Assembly (NCBI GenBank): GCA_942490645.1
Contig: CALNXN010000001.1
Span: forward strand, 1-64,000
From: CALNXN01 sp942490645
GTDB lineage: Bacteria > Pseudomonadota > Alphaproteobacteria > Rhodobacterales > Rhodobacteraceae
Direction of reading: 5' to 3'
DNA length: 64,000 bases
This document shows, piece after piece, positions 9,245 through 17,983 of this stretch. A program made the position numbers and the translations under genes. Under the pieces are notes generated by a model, which worked only from the letters and a program-made list of their open reading frames with translations, made no database searches and was not told where the DNA came from. Position 1 is the stretch's first letter. Each line of letters opens with the position of its first letter.

Positions 9245-11449
9245 ATGCCCTACGCCCAAACCGATTCCAGTGACGTGCCGCAAGTGATGGCCAATCCCGC
9301 ACCCGATGTGCGTGAACGCCCCAAACTGGAAGGCGGCAAACAATTCGTTCTGGCGACGGATTTCGAACCTGCCGGTGACCAACCGACTGCGATCAAGGAA
9401 CTGTCCGAAGGGTTGGTTTCTGGCGATCGTGATCAGGTGCTGTTGGGTGCGACCGGAACGGGCAAGACCTTCACCATGGCCAAGGTGATCGAACAAACGC
9501 AGCGGCCCGCTATCATTCTGGCGCCGAACAAGACATTGGCCGCACAGCTTTATGGGGAGTTCAAAGGGTTCTTCCCCGAAAACGCCGTCGAATACTTCGT
9601 CAGCTACTACGACTATTACCAACCCGAAGCCTACGTGGCGCGGTCCGACACTTACATCGAGAAAGAAAGCCAGATCAACGAACAGATCGACCGGATGCGC
9701 CACTCCGCCACGCGCGCACTTCTGGAGCGTGACGACGTGATCATTGTGGCCTCGGTGTCGTGTATTTACGGCATCGGTTCGGTCGAGACTTACGGGGCAA
9801 TGACCCAAGACCTCAAAGCGGGTCAAATGTATGATCAACGTCAGGTCATCGCCGATTTGGTCGCGCAACAGTACAAGCGCAACGATGCTGCATTTTTCCG
9901 CGGCTCTTTTCGCGTGCGGGGCGATTCACTGGAAATCTTTCCCGCGCACCTTGATGATCGCGCATGGCGGCTGTCTTTCTTTGGCGAAGAGTTGGAAAGC
10001 ATCACCGAATTCGATCCGCTCACTGGCGAAAAGACCGACACGTTCGATCAGATCAGGGTCTATGCGAATTCGCACTACGTGACGCCCAAACCGACGATGT
10101 CGCAGGCCATCATCGGCATCAAGAAAGAGCTGCGCATCCGGCTCGATCAGCTAGTGGGCGATGGCAAATTGCTTGAAGCACAGCGGCTGGAGCAACGCAC
10201 CAACTTTGATCTGGAGATGCTGGAAGCCACCGGTGTGTGCAATGGGATCGAGAATTATTCGCGCTATCTGACGGGACGCGCACCGGGCGAGCCACCGCCC
10301 ACACTGTTTGAATTCATCCCCGATCATGCGATTGTTTTTGCAGATGAAAGCCACGTTTCGGTTCCGCAAATCGGCGGCATGTACAAGGGCGATTACCGTC
10401 GCAAATTCACGCTGGCCGAGCACGGGTTCCGCTTGCCTTCCTGCATGGACAACCGACCGCTGAAGTTCGAAGAATGGGACGCCATGCGCCCGCAATCCGT
10501 CTTTGTTTCTGCCACGCCCGCCGCTTGGGAGATCGAGCAGACCGGCGGGGTCTTCACCGAACAGATCATCCGCCCTACCGGCCTGATCGATCCTGAGATC
10601 GAAATTCGGCCAGTGGATATGCAAGTCGATGATCTGCTGGATGAGGTGCGCCGTGTGGCCGCCGATGGCTACCGCACGCTTGTGACCACGCTGACCAAGC
10701 GGATGGCCGAAGATCTGACCGAATACATGCACGAACAAGGCATCCGCGTGCGCTACATGCACTCCGACATCGACACCATCGAACGGATCGAGATTCTGCG
10801 TGACCTGCGCCTTGGAGCGTTTGATGTGTTGATCGGCATCAACCTGCTGCGCGAAGGTCTCGACATTCCCGAATGCGGGTTGGTGGCGATCCTGGATGCC
10901 GACAAGGAAGGCTTCTTGCGCTCCGAGACATCGCTTATTCAGACCATCGGGCGGGCCGCGCGCAATGCGGATGGCCGTGTGATCATGTACGCCGACCGCA
11001 TCACCGGATCGATGGAGCGCGCAATGGGCGAGACGAACCGCCGCCGCGCCAAGCAGATCGCCTACAACGAGGAACACGGGATCACGCCGACCACGGTCAA
11101 AAAGAACGTCGAAGACATTCTGGCCGGTCTCTACAAAGGTGATGTGGACATGAACCGCGTGACCGCCAAGGTCGACAACCCGCTGGCGGGCGGCAATCTG
11201 CAGACCGTTCTGGATGGGCTGCGCACCGATATGCGCAAGGCGGCCGAGAACTTGGAGTTCGAAGAAGCCGCGCGTTTGCGAGATGAGGTCAAACGCCTCG
11301 AAGCCGTTGATCTGGCCATTGCCGAAGACCCGATGGCGCGACAGTACGCGGTCGAAAAAGCTGTGGATGACGCGCAAAAAGCGTCTGGTCGCAGCACGAT
11401 GGGCAGAGGCGGGATGCGCGGTGGCGTGAAGCGTCGAAAAGGGCGCTGA
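9245..11449 (+). CDS. uvrB: Excinuclease ABC subunit B
   Basis: A 734-residue helicase-like subunit of the UvrABC nucleotide excision repair complex, which loads onto damaged DNA after UvrA. Walker A is LGATGTGKTFTMA. The damage-probing beta-hairpin is in YFVSYYDYYQPEAYVAR. Helicase motifs include FADESH and QTIGRAARN. The C-terminal UvrC-interaction coiled coil is in AAENLEFEEAARLRDEV. It is somewhat longer than the E. coli protein because of about 20 extra N-terminal residues and a basic Gly/Arg-rich tail (GRGGMRGGVKRRKGR). AAGGA precedes the ATG. Confidence 0.98.
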   Translation: MPYAQTDSSDVPQVMANPAPDVRERPKLEGGKQFVLATDFEPAGDQPTAIKELSEGLVSGDRDQVLLGATGTGKTFTMAKVIEQTQRPAIILAPNKTLAAQLYGEFKGFFPENAVEYFVSYYDYYQPEAYVARSDTYIEKESQINEQIDRMRHSATRALLERDDVIIVASVSCIYGIGSVETYGAMTQDLKAGQMYDQRQVIADLVAQQYKRNDAAFFRGSFRVRGDSLEIFPAHLDDRAWRLSFFGEELESITEFDPLTGEKTDTFDQIRVYANSHYVTPKPTMSQAIIGIKKELRIRLDQLVGDGKLLEAQRLEQRTNFDLEMLEATGVCNGIENYSRYLTGRAPGEPPPTLFEFIPDHAIVFADESHVSVPQIGGMYKGDYRRKFTLAEHGFRLPSCMDNRPLKFEEWDAMRPQSVFVSATPAAWEIEQTGGVFTEQIIRPTGLIDPEIEIRPVDMQVDDLLDEVRRVAADGYRTLVTTLTKRMAEDLTEYMHEQGIRVRYMHSDIDTIERIEILRDLRLGAFDVLIGINLLREGLDIPECGLVAILDADKEGFLRSETSLIQTIGRAARNADGRVIMYADRITGSMERAMGETNRRRAKQIAYNEEHGITPTTVKKNVEDILAGLYKGDVDMNRVTAKVDNPLAGGNLQTVLDGLRTDMRKAAENLEFEEAARLRDEVKRLEAVDLAIAEDPMARQYAVEKAVDDAQKASGRSTMGRGGMRGGVKRRKGR

Positions 11450-11598
11450 ACCGCGCGACCGAAGCACTCAACTGCGCGCTGCGCGGTTTCGGGTGGTTTC
11501 CCAAAAGAGGGGAACGCATTTCCGACGGCATCGACACGATCGACCTGCAATTCGACCTTTACAAGCGTCGGCCCACACCGGCCCGAGAAACGAGATAA
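11446..11598 (+). CDS. Possible small protein overlapping the uvrB stop
   Basis: The frame one base behind uvrB stays open past its stop and reads like protein: LNRATEALNCALRGFGWFPK, then ERISDGIDTIDLQFDLYKRR, ending PTPARETR at TAA 11596-11598. There is no ATG or GTG. A CTG at 11446 overlaps the uvrB TGA and follows AAAAGGG, which would allow coupled initiation. The frame closes upstream at a TGA inside uvrB. It could instead be a relic of a longer downstream gene that lost its start. About 50 residues, family not recognised. Confidence 0.35.
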   Translation: MNRATEALNCALRGFGWFPKRGERISDGIDTIDLQFDLYKRRPTPARETR

Positions 11599-11718
11599 AT
11601 TCAGGCGGCCCCATCGATCCGTCCATGCGAAACCTGTGGTATCTCAAGACTTTTTAGCGAAGATATCACCTTCCAATCCGGGTTTGGAGCGAACAGCAAA
11701 AACATCTCATATGGCCTG

Positions 11719-11895
11719 TCAGGCTGGCTGTTCCCTGATGGCCACAGCACAGTCTCTGATTAGGCAAACAGATGCACGCAGCCGGGACAGGGCATGGACA
11801 ACATCTGCGATTTGCGCGTCGATCTTGAAGTCGCCGCACCACCAAACAGCTTCGTCGCCGCGCGCGATCACTGGCCTCGCCGTTTTGGACGCCAT
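11719..11895 (-). CDS. Hypothetical small protein
   Basis: A 58-residue frame starting MASKTARPVIARGDEAVWW and continuing with DFKIDAQIADVVHALSRLRA. Codon choice is like that of neighbouring genes (many G/C third positions) and the frame has an amphipathic middle. A TTG ten codons upstream (11925) is a longer alternative. There is no clear ribosome site and I do not recognise a family, so this may be chance. It lies in an otherwise gene-poor interval next to the cytochrome pseudogene. Confidence 0.25.
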   Translation of the reverse strand: MASKTARPVIARGDEAVWWCGDFKIDAQIADVVHALSRLRASVCLIRDCAVAIREQPA

Positions 11896-11940
11896 ACAGC
11901 GTAAATACAAAACCAACTGACCCAAGCGTCCAGAATAATT

Positions 11941-11962
11941 GCCCCGCCGTATCAGGCGGGGC
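11941..11962. repeat. GC-rich hairpin without a T tract
   Basis: GCCCCGCC, a six-base loop and GGCGGGGC form a perfect 8-bp stem. Neither side carries a T run, so it is not a standard intrinsic terminator. Confidence 0.45.
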
Positions 11963-12021
11963 AGACCCTGCTGAAAATACCTTTCGTGCTAAAACTCTGT
12001 CCATGCATCACAGCGTGTGAA

Positions 12022-12296
12022 TCATGGTGATTGAATACTCTCCAGATAATAAGCGATCGACAAAATCTGACCCCTGACAATCAGTTCCCAGCCGAACATG
12101 CCACTGTCTTCGTCGTAATGTACAAATCCGGCACGCTCGCCGTCATCACTTCGGTCATCGAGCCACTGCCCGCGCCTTCCGCCCCACGGCACGTTTGGCA
12201 ATACTGCTAGTACATTTGCTTACCGGTCTAATCCGCCTCGATGGCTTGCGCCGCAGACAGGATGATCACTGTCACCTCCAACACCCAAGCACGCAT
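12022..12296 (-). pseudogene. Frameshifted cytochrome c pseudogene
   Basis: From ATG 12296 one frame gives a signal peptide-like MRAWVLEVTVIILSAAQAI. It then reads TGKQMY, a stop, QYCQTCRGAEGAGSGSMTEV and MTASVPDL, with TAG stops before and after GKQMY. The CxxCH haem site has become CQTCR. Another frame then takes over and supplies a cytochrome-like C-terminus (RGQILSIAYYLESIQSP), ending at TGA 12022-12024. Two stops, a frame change and a lost haem-ligand His mark it as a dead periplasmic c-type cytochrome gene. Confidence 0.7.
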
Positions 12297-12437
12297 ATCG
12301 TTGCACCTTTTGCCTGAACCGATGTCTCTTCATGCTGTCATCATGACACCGCAGTTGCTCCGGGGTTTGACAAATCTCAATCCGGAAACCGAATGCGCGG
12401 TTTGGCCTTTTCGCTTTCGTGCCCTATTTGATCGATC

Positions 12438-12866
12438 ATGCGCTTATGTTTGATCCTTTGCCTGCTCTGCCCTGCGCCCGGCTTGGCCTGGGATTTCACA
12501 CCTGGCCTGCCTTGCCGTCTGTCTCATCAAACTGGTGCGACGACGGTAGAGCTGACCTATGATCCCACTGCGCCACTCTACTCGATCACGATCACCACGC
12601 CCCAACCGCTGCCCGACGCCCCGATTTTCGGGATGCGGTTCACCGGGCCAGGCGGGTTGACGATCTCCACCAATCGCCACACCCGGAGCGATGACGGGCG
12701 TTCGGTGACTGTCATGGACAGTGGGTTCGGCAACGTTCTTGACGGTTTGCAATTCAACAGCACGGCAACGGCGTTGCTTGGTGAACTGGAGGTGTCCATT
12801 CCGTTGGACGGCGCCGCAGAGCCGGTTGCGGCTTTTCGAGAATGCAGGGTGCTTCCGGCGGTGTGA
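12438..12866 (+). CDS. Hypothetical exported protein
   Basis: A 142-residue product with a short signal peptide (LCLILCLLCPAPGLAWDF; likely cleavage after GLA). A beta-rich mature domain follows (TTVELTYDPTAPLYSITITT, GMRFTGPGGLTIS) with two cysteines, one near the mature N-terminus and one in the C-terminal FRECRVL. That would fit one periplasmic disulphide. The family is not recognised. It converges with the hemerythrin gene, leaving nine bases between the stops. Confidence 0.65.
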   Translation: MRLCLILCLLCPAPGLAWDFTPGLPCRLSHQTGATTVELTYDPTAPLYSITITTPQPLPDAPIFGMRFTGPGGLTISTNRHTRSDDGRSVTVMDSGFGNVLDGLQFNSTATALLGELEVSIPLDGAAEPVAAFRECRVLPAV

Positions 12867-12875
12867 TGGTTGGCG

Positions 12876-13433
12876 CTAGCCCGTGAACCCGGTCTTGAGC
12901 ACAACAGGCACAACGATGTCCTCTTCGTCGTTCAGATGCCGGTCCAGCAACGTATCAAAGCGTTGCAACTGATCCAGAAACGCACCGGTTTTCGCCCCTT
13001 GGCTGCTCAACGCTGCGTTGGCGGCGTCTGCCATACCGTGCAGCAGGCCATCCATCGCCTCATGGTCCGCTTCCAGCAGTTCGAAGCCCTTCTCCAAGCG
13101 GGCATCAAGCTGGATCAGCCGAGGGAAATAATGCGCGTCTTCAATCTGGTGATGGCCGTGCAACTGGTTCAGCAGCGTCCCGCCGTAGTGGCTCAACCGT
13201 TGTGCGTAGTGATCAAAGATCATCCCCTGATCGAAGTATTTCTGCGCATCTTCCCGCAGAACCAGCGTCAATTGGCGGAACATCGCGTGGCGTTGCATCC
13301 AAAACTGGATCATCTCGCCGAAGTTGGCGTGTGCCGACCAATCCGCACGGGGAAACGCCTCGACCAAAACGCGCAGGGCGTCGGGCAAGCCATCACGATG
13401 CGACAACGCCAAAGGGTTTTCGGATGTATTCAT
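12876..13433 (-). CDS. Hemerythrin-domain protein
   Basis: A 185-residue all-helical cytosolic protein with histidines and acids placed as in HHE hemerythrin domains: FDHYAQRLSHYGGTLLNQLH, HHQIEDAHYFPRL, LEADHEAMDGLLHGM, and LDRHLNDEEDIVVPVVL near the end. These residues would bind a di-iron centre used to carry or sense oxygen or NO. The C-terminal H...E/D pair is intact, so the iron site looks complete. It is the last of three small minus-strand genes. Confidence 0.85.
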   Translation of the reverse strand: MNTSENPLALSHRDGLPDALRVLVEAFPRADWSAHANFGEMIQFWMQRHAMFRQLTLVLREDAQKYFDQGMIFDHYAQRLSHYGGTLLNQLHGHHQIEDAHYFPRLIQLDARLEKGFELLEADHEAMDGLLHGMADAANAALSSQGAKTGAFLDQLQRFDTLLDRHLNDEEDIVVPVVLKTGFTG

Positions 13434-13506
13434 CAGCGCCGCTTACGTTCTGGCCGACGGCGCGGCAAGTGCCGCATCGCCAAGACGCATATGCCGGGGA
13501 TAGGGA

Positions 13507-13734
13507 TTAGAAGTCGAACAAGTCTTCCAGAAAGCCGCCACGCTTCTTTTTGCGGGGGGCTTCGGCGTAACCACCGCTTGGAGGCGGAGGCGGTGCCGAG
13601 GCCGAACTGCGGTCGATGATCTTGTCCAATTCGCCGCGATCAAGCCATACACCACGGCATTGCGGGCAATAGTCGATCTCCACACCGCTGCGCTCCGCGA
13701 TCACGAGTGCTGTTCCGTCGATTGGGCATTTCAT
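13507..13734 (-). CDS. Small TFIIB-type zinc-ribbon protein (zf-TFIIB)
   Basis: The 75-residue product starts MKCPIDGTALVIAERSGVE and has CPxC knuckles in IDYCPQCRGVWLDRGELDK, the standard signature of the bacterial zf-TFIIB small-protein family. A proline-rich linker (APPPPPSGG) and a basic then aromatic tail (KKKRGGFLEDLFDF) follow. The start at 13734 is the only one that begins at the zinc ribbon. An in-frame extension upstream reads as noise. The function of the family is unknown. Confidence 0.85.
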   Translation of the reverse strand: MKCPIDGTALVIAERSGVEIDYCPQCRGVWLDRGELDKIIDRSSASAPPPPPSGGYAEAPRKKKRGGFLEDLFDF

Positions 13735-13814
13735 TGCGGTGTCTCCTCCGGCTGCTTCACGATCAAAATGGGGCGGCAGCAAGTCGCTTTCATCCGTAAA
13801 ACTGCGTAGGCATT

Positions 13815-14288
13815 TCACCAATGGCGTGTGCCGGGAGCACCCTTGATCTGGCCCCGCAGGTTGGGTGTGGTCCAACCGCCATAAAAGTCCCCCGGTTGCG
13901 GGATAACCGCCACATTGCCAACGTAGCACGTGCCCATCAGACCCGCGTAGAATGCGACATGGCCCGCAATCGCGGCAAAGCGCTCTGTGGGGGCATCATA
14001 GCTCCATGCGGCGCGCTTTGCGATTTCGCCACCCTCCGCCACGACGTCCCAATACCGCGCAGCACCTTTCCATTCGCAAAAGGATGTGCCCACAGCGGGA
14101 CGCAATTGCGCTGTTATGCTAGATGGTGGAAAATAGTAGGTCGGAGCGTGATGCGTCTCCAGAACCCGCCAGCCGGCATCCGTTTCAGCGACCAATTGAC
14201 CGCCAAGAACAACCCGCATCACCTGTGGCACAGGCTCAAGCGATGGCGGGCGCGGATAGTCCTGCACTGTTTCGATCGGCAATTCCAT
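13815..14288 (-). CDS. DUF427 domain protein
   Basis: A 157-residue protein with the DUF427 pattern: VVLGGQLVAETDAGWRVLET, TYYFPPSSI, FCEWKGAARYWDVV, AAWSYDAP and VAFYAG. The conserved E/W/Y cluster lines the pocket of this small beta-barrel family, which has no confirmed reaction. It is divergent from the outer-membrane gene at 14382, with 93 bp between them. Confidence 0.88.
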   Translation of the reverse strand: MELPIETVQDYPRPPSLEPVPQVMRVVLGGQLVAETDAGWRVLETHHAPTYYFPPSSITAQLRPAVGTSFCEWKGAARYWDVVAEGGEIAKRAAWSYDAPTERFAAIAGHVAFYAGLMGTCYVGNVAVIPQPGDFYGGWTTPNLRGQIKGAPGTRHW

Positions 14289-14341
14289 GTCGTAAAAGTA
14301 GACCGCGTATCCGCGCCGTCCACAGCTTGCGTAACCAAATA

Positions 14342-14357
14342 TTAACCTTCCTTAACC
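14342..14357 (+). promoter_or_regulatory. Candidate CtrA-like direct repeat (TTAACC-N4-TTAACC)
   Basis: Two TTAACC half-sites on one face lie 25 bases before the ATG at 14382. The alphaproteobacterial cell-cycle regulator CtrA binds TTAA-N7-TTAA. The spacing here is six, so this is only a candidate. Confidence 0.3.
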
Positions 14358-14381
14358 ATTCTGCAATTTGGGAGACTAAGT

Positions 14382-15035
14382 ATGCGTAGCTTCGGCGTTC
14401 TGAGCCTTGCGGTATCTGTTCTGAGCGCCTCAACGGCTGACGCTGGTGCGTGGCTGCGCGAGCAGGGCAAAGGGTTCATTGCAGGGTCCGTGACGGCGGG
14501 TGGAGACGACACCATCGTCAACGCCTATGCCGAATACGGATGGCGCCCGAACACCACTGTTGGACTCGACGTGGAATCCAACAGCGACGCGACAAACGGC
14601 ACAGCCGGTGTATTTGTCGTGCGCCCCTTGGGTCCGACGGATCAAACATCGCGTTATTCGTGGAACATCGGCGGCGGGCTGGATTGGAGCCCTGTCGCGA
14701 TGGATCCCTTCCTCAAAGGCGGCGTGTCATGGGGTCGTGGGATCACTCTGGGCACGCGCTCGGGTTGGGCCACGGTCGATGCCAGCGTGAAATGGAGCTT
14801 TGGCGACGCGCCCACCACGACCAAAATAGACAGCACGCTGGGTCTTGGCCTGAACGAAAGGGTGCAGGGGATGATGCAGCTTTTCATCACCTTCGACGGC
14901 GGTGACGCATCCGTAAAACTTGCACCATCTCTGCTTTATTCCCCCAAGAGCGGCGCGTTTACCGTGCAGTTGGGCGCAGAGATTCCAAGCACAGGCGACA
15001 CAACCTTCAAAATCGGGCTGTGGCGCAATTTCTAG
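14382..15035 (+). CDS. Predicted outer-membrane beta-barrel protein
   Basis: A 217-residue protein with a signal peptide (VLSLAVSVLSASTADAGAW; cleavage after ADA). Many alternating polar/hydrophobic strands follow (GFIAGSVTAGG, NAYAEYGWRPNTTVGLDVE, WATVDASVKWSFG) and it ends in an aromatic C-terminus (IGLWRNF), the usual BAM recognition pattern. GGAG lies nine bases before the ATG. No specific function can be read. It converges with the beta-helix gene, with three bases between the stops. Confidence 0.7.
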   Translation: MRSFGVLSLAVSVLSASTADAGAWLREQGKGFIAGSVTAGGDDTIVNAYAEYGWRPNTTVGLDVESNSDATNGTAGVFVVRPLGPTDQTSRYSWNIGGGLDWSPVAMDPFLKGGVSWGRGITLGTRSGWATVDASVKWSFGDAPTTTKIDSTLGLGLNERVQGMMQLFITFDGGDASVKLAPSLLYSPKSGAFTVQLGAEIPSTGDTTFKIGLWRNF

Positions 15036-15038
15036 GCG

Positions 15039-17324
15039 TCACTGATCCAGCCTCAGCGTGACCTGCACATCACCGCGCATCGGCTCGCTCCAGATCAGGT
15101 GAACGGCGTCACTGCTGGGGCCTTGTGCCACGCTGGCATATGGCATCTCGTAACGGACACGCCCCGATCCATCGCGAATACGGTCGGTGGCGACGATTGC
15201 ATCCACCGCATTGGCCTGCGCGCCAAAGGGCAATTCTCCGGAGGCCTCAATCACCCATGTGGCAACCGCAGTCGCCTCTGAATGACGCACCCGCAATGGA
15301 CTCGACACTTGTGCCACGACATTGTGAAACGAGTTGGCCTCAAACCTAACATTGCTCATGCGGCTGAAATCAAGACAACCAAATGATGTGTCCACCCGCT
15401 CCGCCCGTTCAATCGTGCTCTTGATGGCTCGAAAATGGTTGCCGGTAATACTCACACCGCTCAGGAAATGGTCCGGCCCGTAAGGTTTAATGACGATGTA
15501 GCTGAACTCCGCCGCGACTTCTCCGGTCAAGAAAATGTTGTCAGTGATGCTCATCGCTGTGAACGAGAGGTCCGGCTTGATCCCCGGCGCGCTGTCTTGC
15601 TCGTTGGTCCATTCGACAAAGCAATTGTCGACGTAATTGCCCAGAATGGTCGAATTGGCATGGCTCTTGGCGACGATCAGCCCCGCGCTGCGCACACCCT
15701 CAGGTACAGCGTCGCCCTGAAAGAAATGATTGCCGCTGATGATGTTATTGGCGCCAGCAACCAGCGCAAAATGCCTGAACTTGGTCGCCCGGCAGTTGCG
15801 CAATTTGATATCATCAGAGTTTGTATTCAATCCGATGCTGTGCCGTTCTGGGACCGTCATCTGATCTTCGGCTGACAGAAACTGGCAGCGGTCGATCAGC
15901 ATTCCTTGGCACCCGTCACCAATGGACGTGATCGCACGATCCTTGGGGCGCGTGAAAAAGCAGTCTTGCGCCTGAAATGCCTGTCCTGAAGGGGCCAGCA
16001 TCACACCGCTTGCGAGCTTGTTGCACTGCAATTCCACATTCGACAGAACGAATTTGCTCAGCGTTTCAAACCCGCTGAAATCCAGAATGTAGCGGAACCG
16101 GCGGAACGTGAACGCCTGTGTGCCCGCCGCGTCATAGAGGGCCGCGCTCAGGGTCACCTCTTGCGCCTCGACGTTGATGTCGCGTACATACACTTCGCGT
16201 CCGACGCCTGCACCCGTTACCAATGCACCAACGGAAATTTGGGAAACGTCTTTGACAGCACGCAGCACCCTGCTGTCAGCCGGGTCGTAATCTGCGGTGC
16301 ATGTCACTTCGACGGTGTCCCAAGCCGGGCTCGACTTTGCTTGCAACTGGCCGTTGCGCAGAACCCGCCGCGAGACGGACTGGTTCCCGATAACGCAGGC
16401 GGCCCTCACGTCAATCGGAGCAGTCACTTCAACCGTTCTGCCGCCCAGATCAAAAGTTTCGTGCCCTGACCCGTTAATCAACGCTTGAATGCCTTTCTTC
16501 AAGGCAAGCTCGCCGTTCTCAAACGCGTCCATGTAACCGGGAAAATTGAAATTCTTGTGCAGCACCATCATAGCGCTGTCGGGCATCGTCACACTGCCTT
16601 CAAACCGCACAGGCGCATCAAATACCACATCATGGGCAAGATAATATGTGCCTTTTGACACCAGAACATCGCGCCCCCGAGCGACACTGTTTGCCGCCAG
16701 AAAAGCCTCCGTGTCGTCGGTGACGCCATCCCCCACGGCACCGTAGTCACGCACATCCACACAGGCCATCATGTCGCGCAAGTAGACAGAGGTGATGTCC
16801 TCGATCCGCAGATCGTCAATGCGCACCGTGCCGCCACAGGGGCCCGACAAATCGACCCCGAAATGCCCAAACAGCGCATCAGAACCCCAGATCATATCAA
16901 CCCCGCGCCGTGCCCCCGCCCCAATGATCGCGCTGATCTCGACGACTTCGCCATACGTATCGAGCGTCAGCACGGGACCACCCGTTGTGACCCCGCTGAT
17001 CGGCAGACCCAGCGCGCCCCCTGCAAATGCGCCAATCGAGACGCTTGGAAAACTGCCGCTGATCACTTTGACACGTGCGCTCACACGCAAATAGCATCCC
17101 GGCAAAAGCGCCGTCTCGCCCATATAGCGCAGTTGCTGCACGCCTTCGGTTTTGACGATCTCAAGGCAATCGCCGAAATCTTCATCCCCCGTCACAAGTT
17201 TTGCGCTGGCCTCATCTGCGTATGTGTCGGACCCCGGCGTACCATTTCCCTTTGCATACACATCCAAACCGTCAGAAAACGGCGGCGGCATCAATAACAC
17301 ACCGTCTGTTATGACCTTGTTCAT
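15039..17324 (-). CDS. Right-handed parallel beta-helix protein (pectate-lyase/GH28-like fold)
   Basis: A 761-residue protein. An N-terminal carbohydrate-module-like region at about residues 1-195 precedes the entry motif VDVRDYGAVGDGVTDDTEAF typical of the pectate_lyase_3 superfamily. Repeating coils with N/C/V/I ladders follow (FVLSNVELQCNKL, MLIDRCQFLS, IKLRNCRATKFRHFALVAG, ISGNHFFQGD, ILGNYVDNCF). There is no classical signal peptide. The start at 17324 follows AAGGG, while an upstream ATG at 17393 lacks a site. It may act on, or form part of, surface polysaccharide, but no catalytic residues can be assigned by eye. Confidence 0.75.
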   Translation of the reverse strand: MNKVITDGVLLMPPPFSDGLDVYAKGNGTPGSDTYADEASAKLVTGDEDFGDCLEIVKTEGVQQLRYMGETALLPGCYLRVSARVKVISGSFPSVSIGAFAGGALGLPISGVTTGGPVLTLDTYGEVVEISAIIGAGARRGVDMIWGSDALFGHFGVDLSGPCGGTVRIDDLRIEDITSVYLRDMMACVDVRDYGAVGDGVTDDTEAFLAANSVARGRDVLVSKGTYYLAHDVVFDAPVRFEGSVTMPDSAMMVLHKNFNFPGYMDAFENGELALKKGIQALINGSGHETFDLGGRTVEVTAPIDVRAACVIGNQSVSRRVLRNGQLQAKSSPAWDTVEVTCTADYDPADSRVLRAVKDVSQISVGALVTGAGVGREVYVRDINVEAQEVTLSAALYDAAGTQAFTFRRFRYILDFSGFETLSKFVLSNVELQCNKLASGVMLAPSGQAFQAQDCFFTRPKDRAITSIGDGCQGMLIDRCQFLSAEDQMTVPERHSIGLNTNSDDIKLRNCRATKFRHFALVAGANNIISGNHFFQGDAVPEGVRSAGLIVAKSHANSTILGNYVDNCFVEWTNEQDSAPGIKPDLSFTAMSITDNIFLTGEVAAEFSYIVIKPYGPDHFLSGVSITGNHFRAIKSTIERAERVDTSFGCLDFSRMSNVRFEANSFHNVVAQVSSPLRVRHSEATAVATWVIEASGELPFGAQANAVDAIVATDRIRDGSGRVRYEMPYASVAQGPSSDAVHLIWSEPMRGDVQVTLRLDQ

Positions 17325-17535
17325 CGATAGACCCTTTTCCGCGTCAGGGGTCCGTTGCGGGCCTGCGCTGCTTTTGACGTGATCTTCAAGCACAAGAAAG
17401 GCGTACCCTCCTCATCTGCTTTGACGCTATCAAGCATGTCTTAACAGGCGCTGAGAGCACCGTAACGGTCACAATAAAATCGCGGCCAACTATTTGAAAA
17501 TATGCGAGATGTTACCGCCCTGAATCAGGCTGTCG

Positions 17536-17937
17536 TTAGACGGCAGGGTCCGAGCTGTCCAACAGTTGCACGCCGCTGATACGCCAGCCTTCGGATGTCT
17601 GCACCATGCGGTATTCCAGCAAATGCAGTCGCCCGGCTTCATCCGTGATCATCACCTTTTGCCAGTAGGTGCCTGAATTCTCACGAAGCTCCAGATAACG
17701 CACTTCGCCGGGGCGCCAGACCATGGGATAGCCTTGCGTGACCATCTGGCCAAAGATCTCGGGCGTGCGAAAATAGGCGCGCAAATTGGGGCTGGCAAAG
17801 GTGAATGCCGTGGCAAAATCATCCGTCTCAAACGCCTCAAGCTGGCTGTTGATCGTGCCTTGGATTTCCGCCTCTTGGGCACCTGCCGCGCAGACAAGTC
17901 CCAACCAGATCACAACGCCCATCAATGCCGCACGCAT
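17536..17937 (-). CDS. DUF4864 exported protein
   Basis: A 133-residue protein with a signal peptide (LMGVVIWLGLVCAAGAQEAE; cleavage after GAQ or AGA). The mature domain is of the DUF4864 type: IQGTINSQLEAFETDDFATA, FTFASPNLRAYFRTPEIFGQ, MVTQGYPMVWRPGEVRYLEL and a C-terminal EGWRISGVQLL. This resembles NTF2-like small domains and the function is unknown. It is probably co-transcribed after lysK on the minus strand, 46 bp downstream. Confidence 0.85.
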   Translation of the reverse strand: MRAALMGVVIWLGLVCAAGAQEAEIQGTINSQLEAFETDDFATAFTFASPNLRAYFRTPEIFGQMVTQGYPMVWRPGEVRYLELRENSGTYWQKVMITDEAGRLHLLEYRMVQTSEGWRISGVQLLDSSDPAV

Positions 17938-17983
17938 GTCGCTTCTCCCTTTTCCTCAAGAGAAGCCTAGCGCCCTTGCGCGG

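Noticed and set aside
10151..11467. 438-codon open frame antisense to uvrB
   Set aside because: Shadow of the uvrB reading frame; no ribosome site or recognisable motif.
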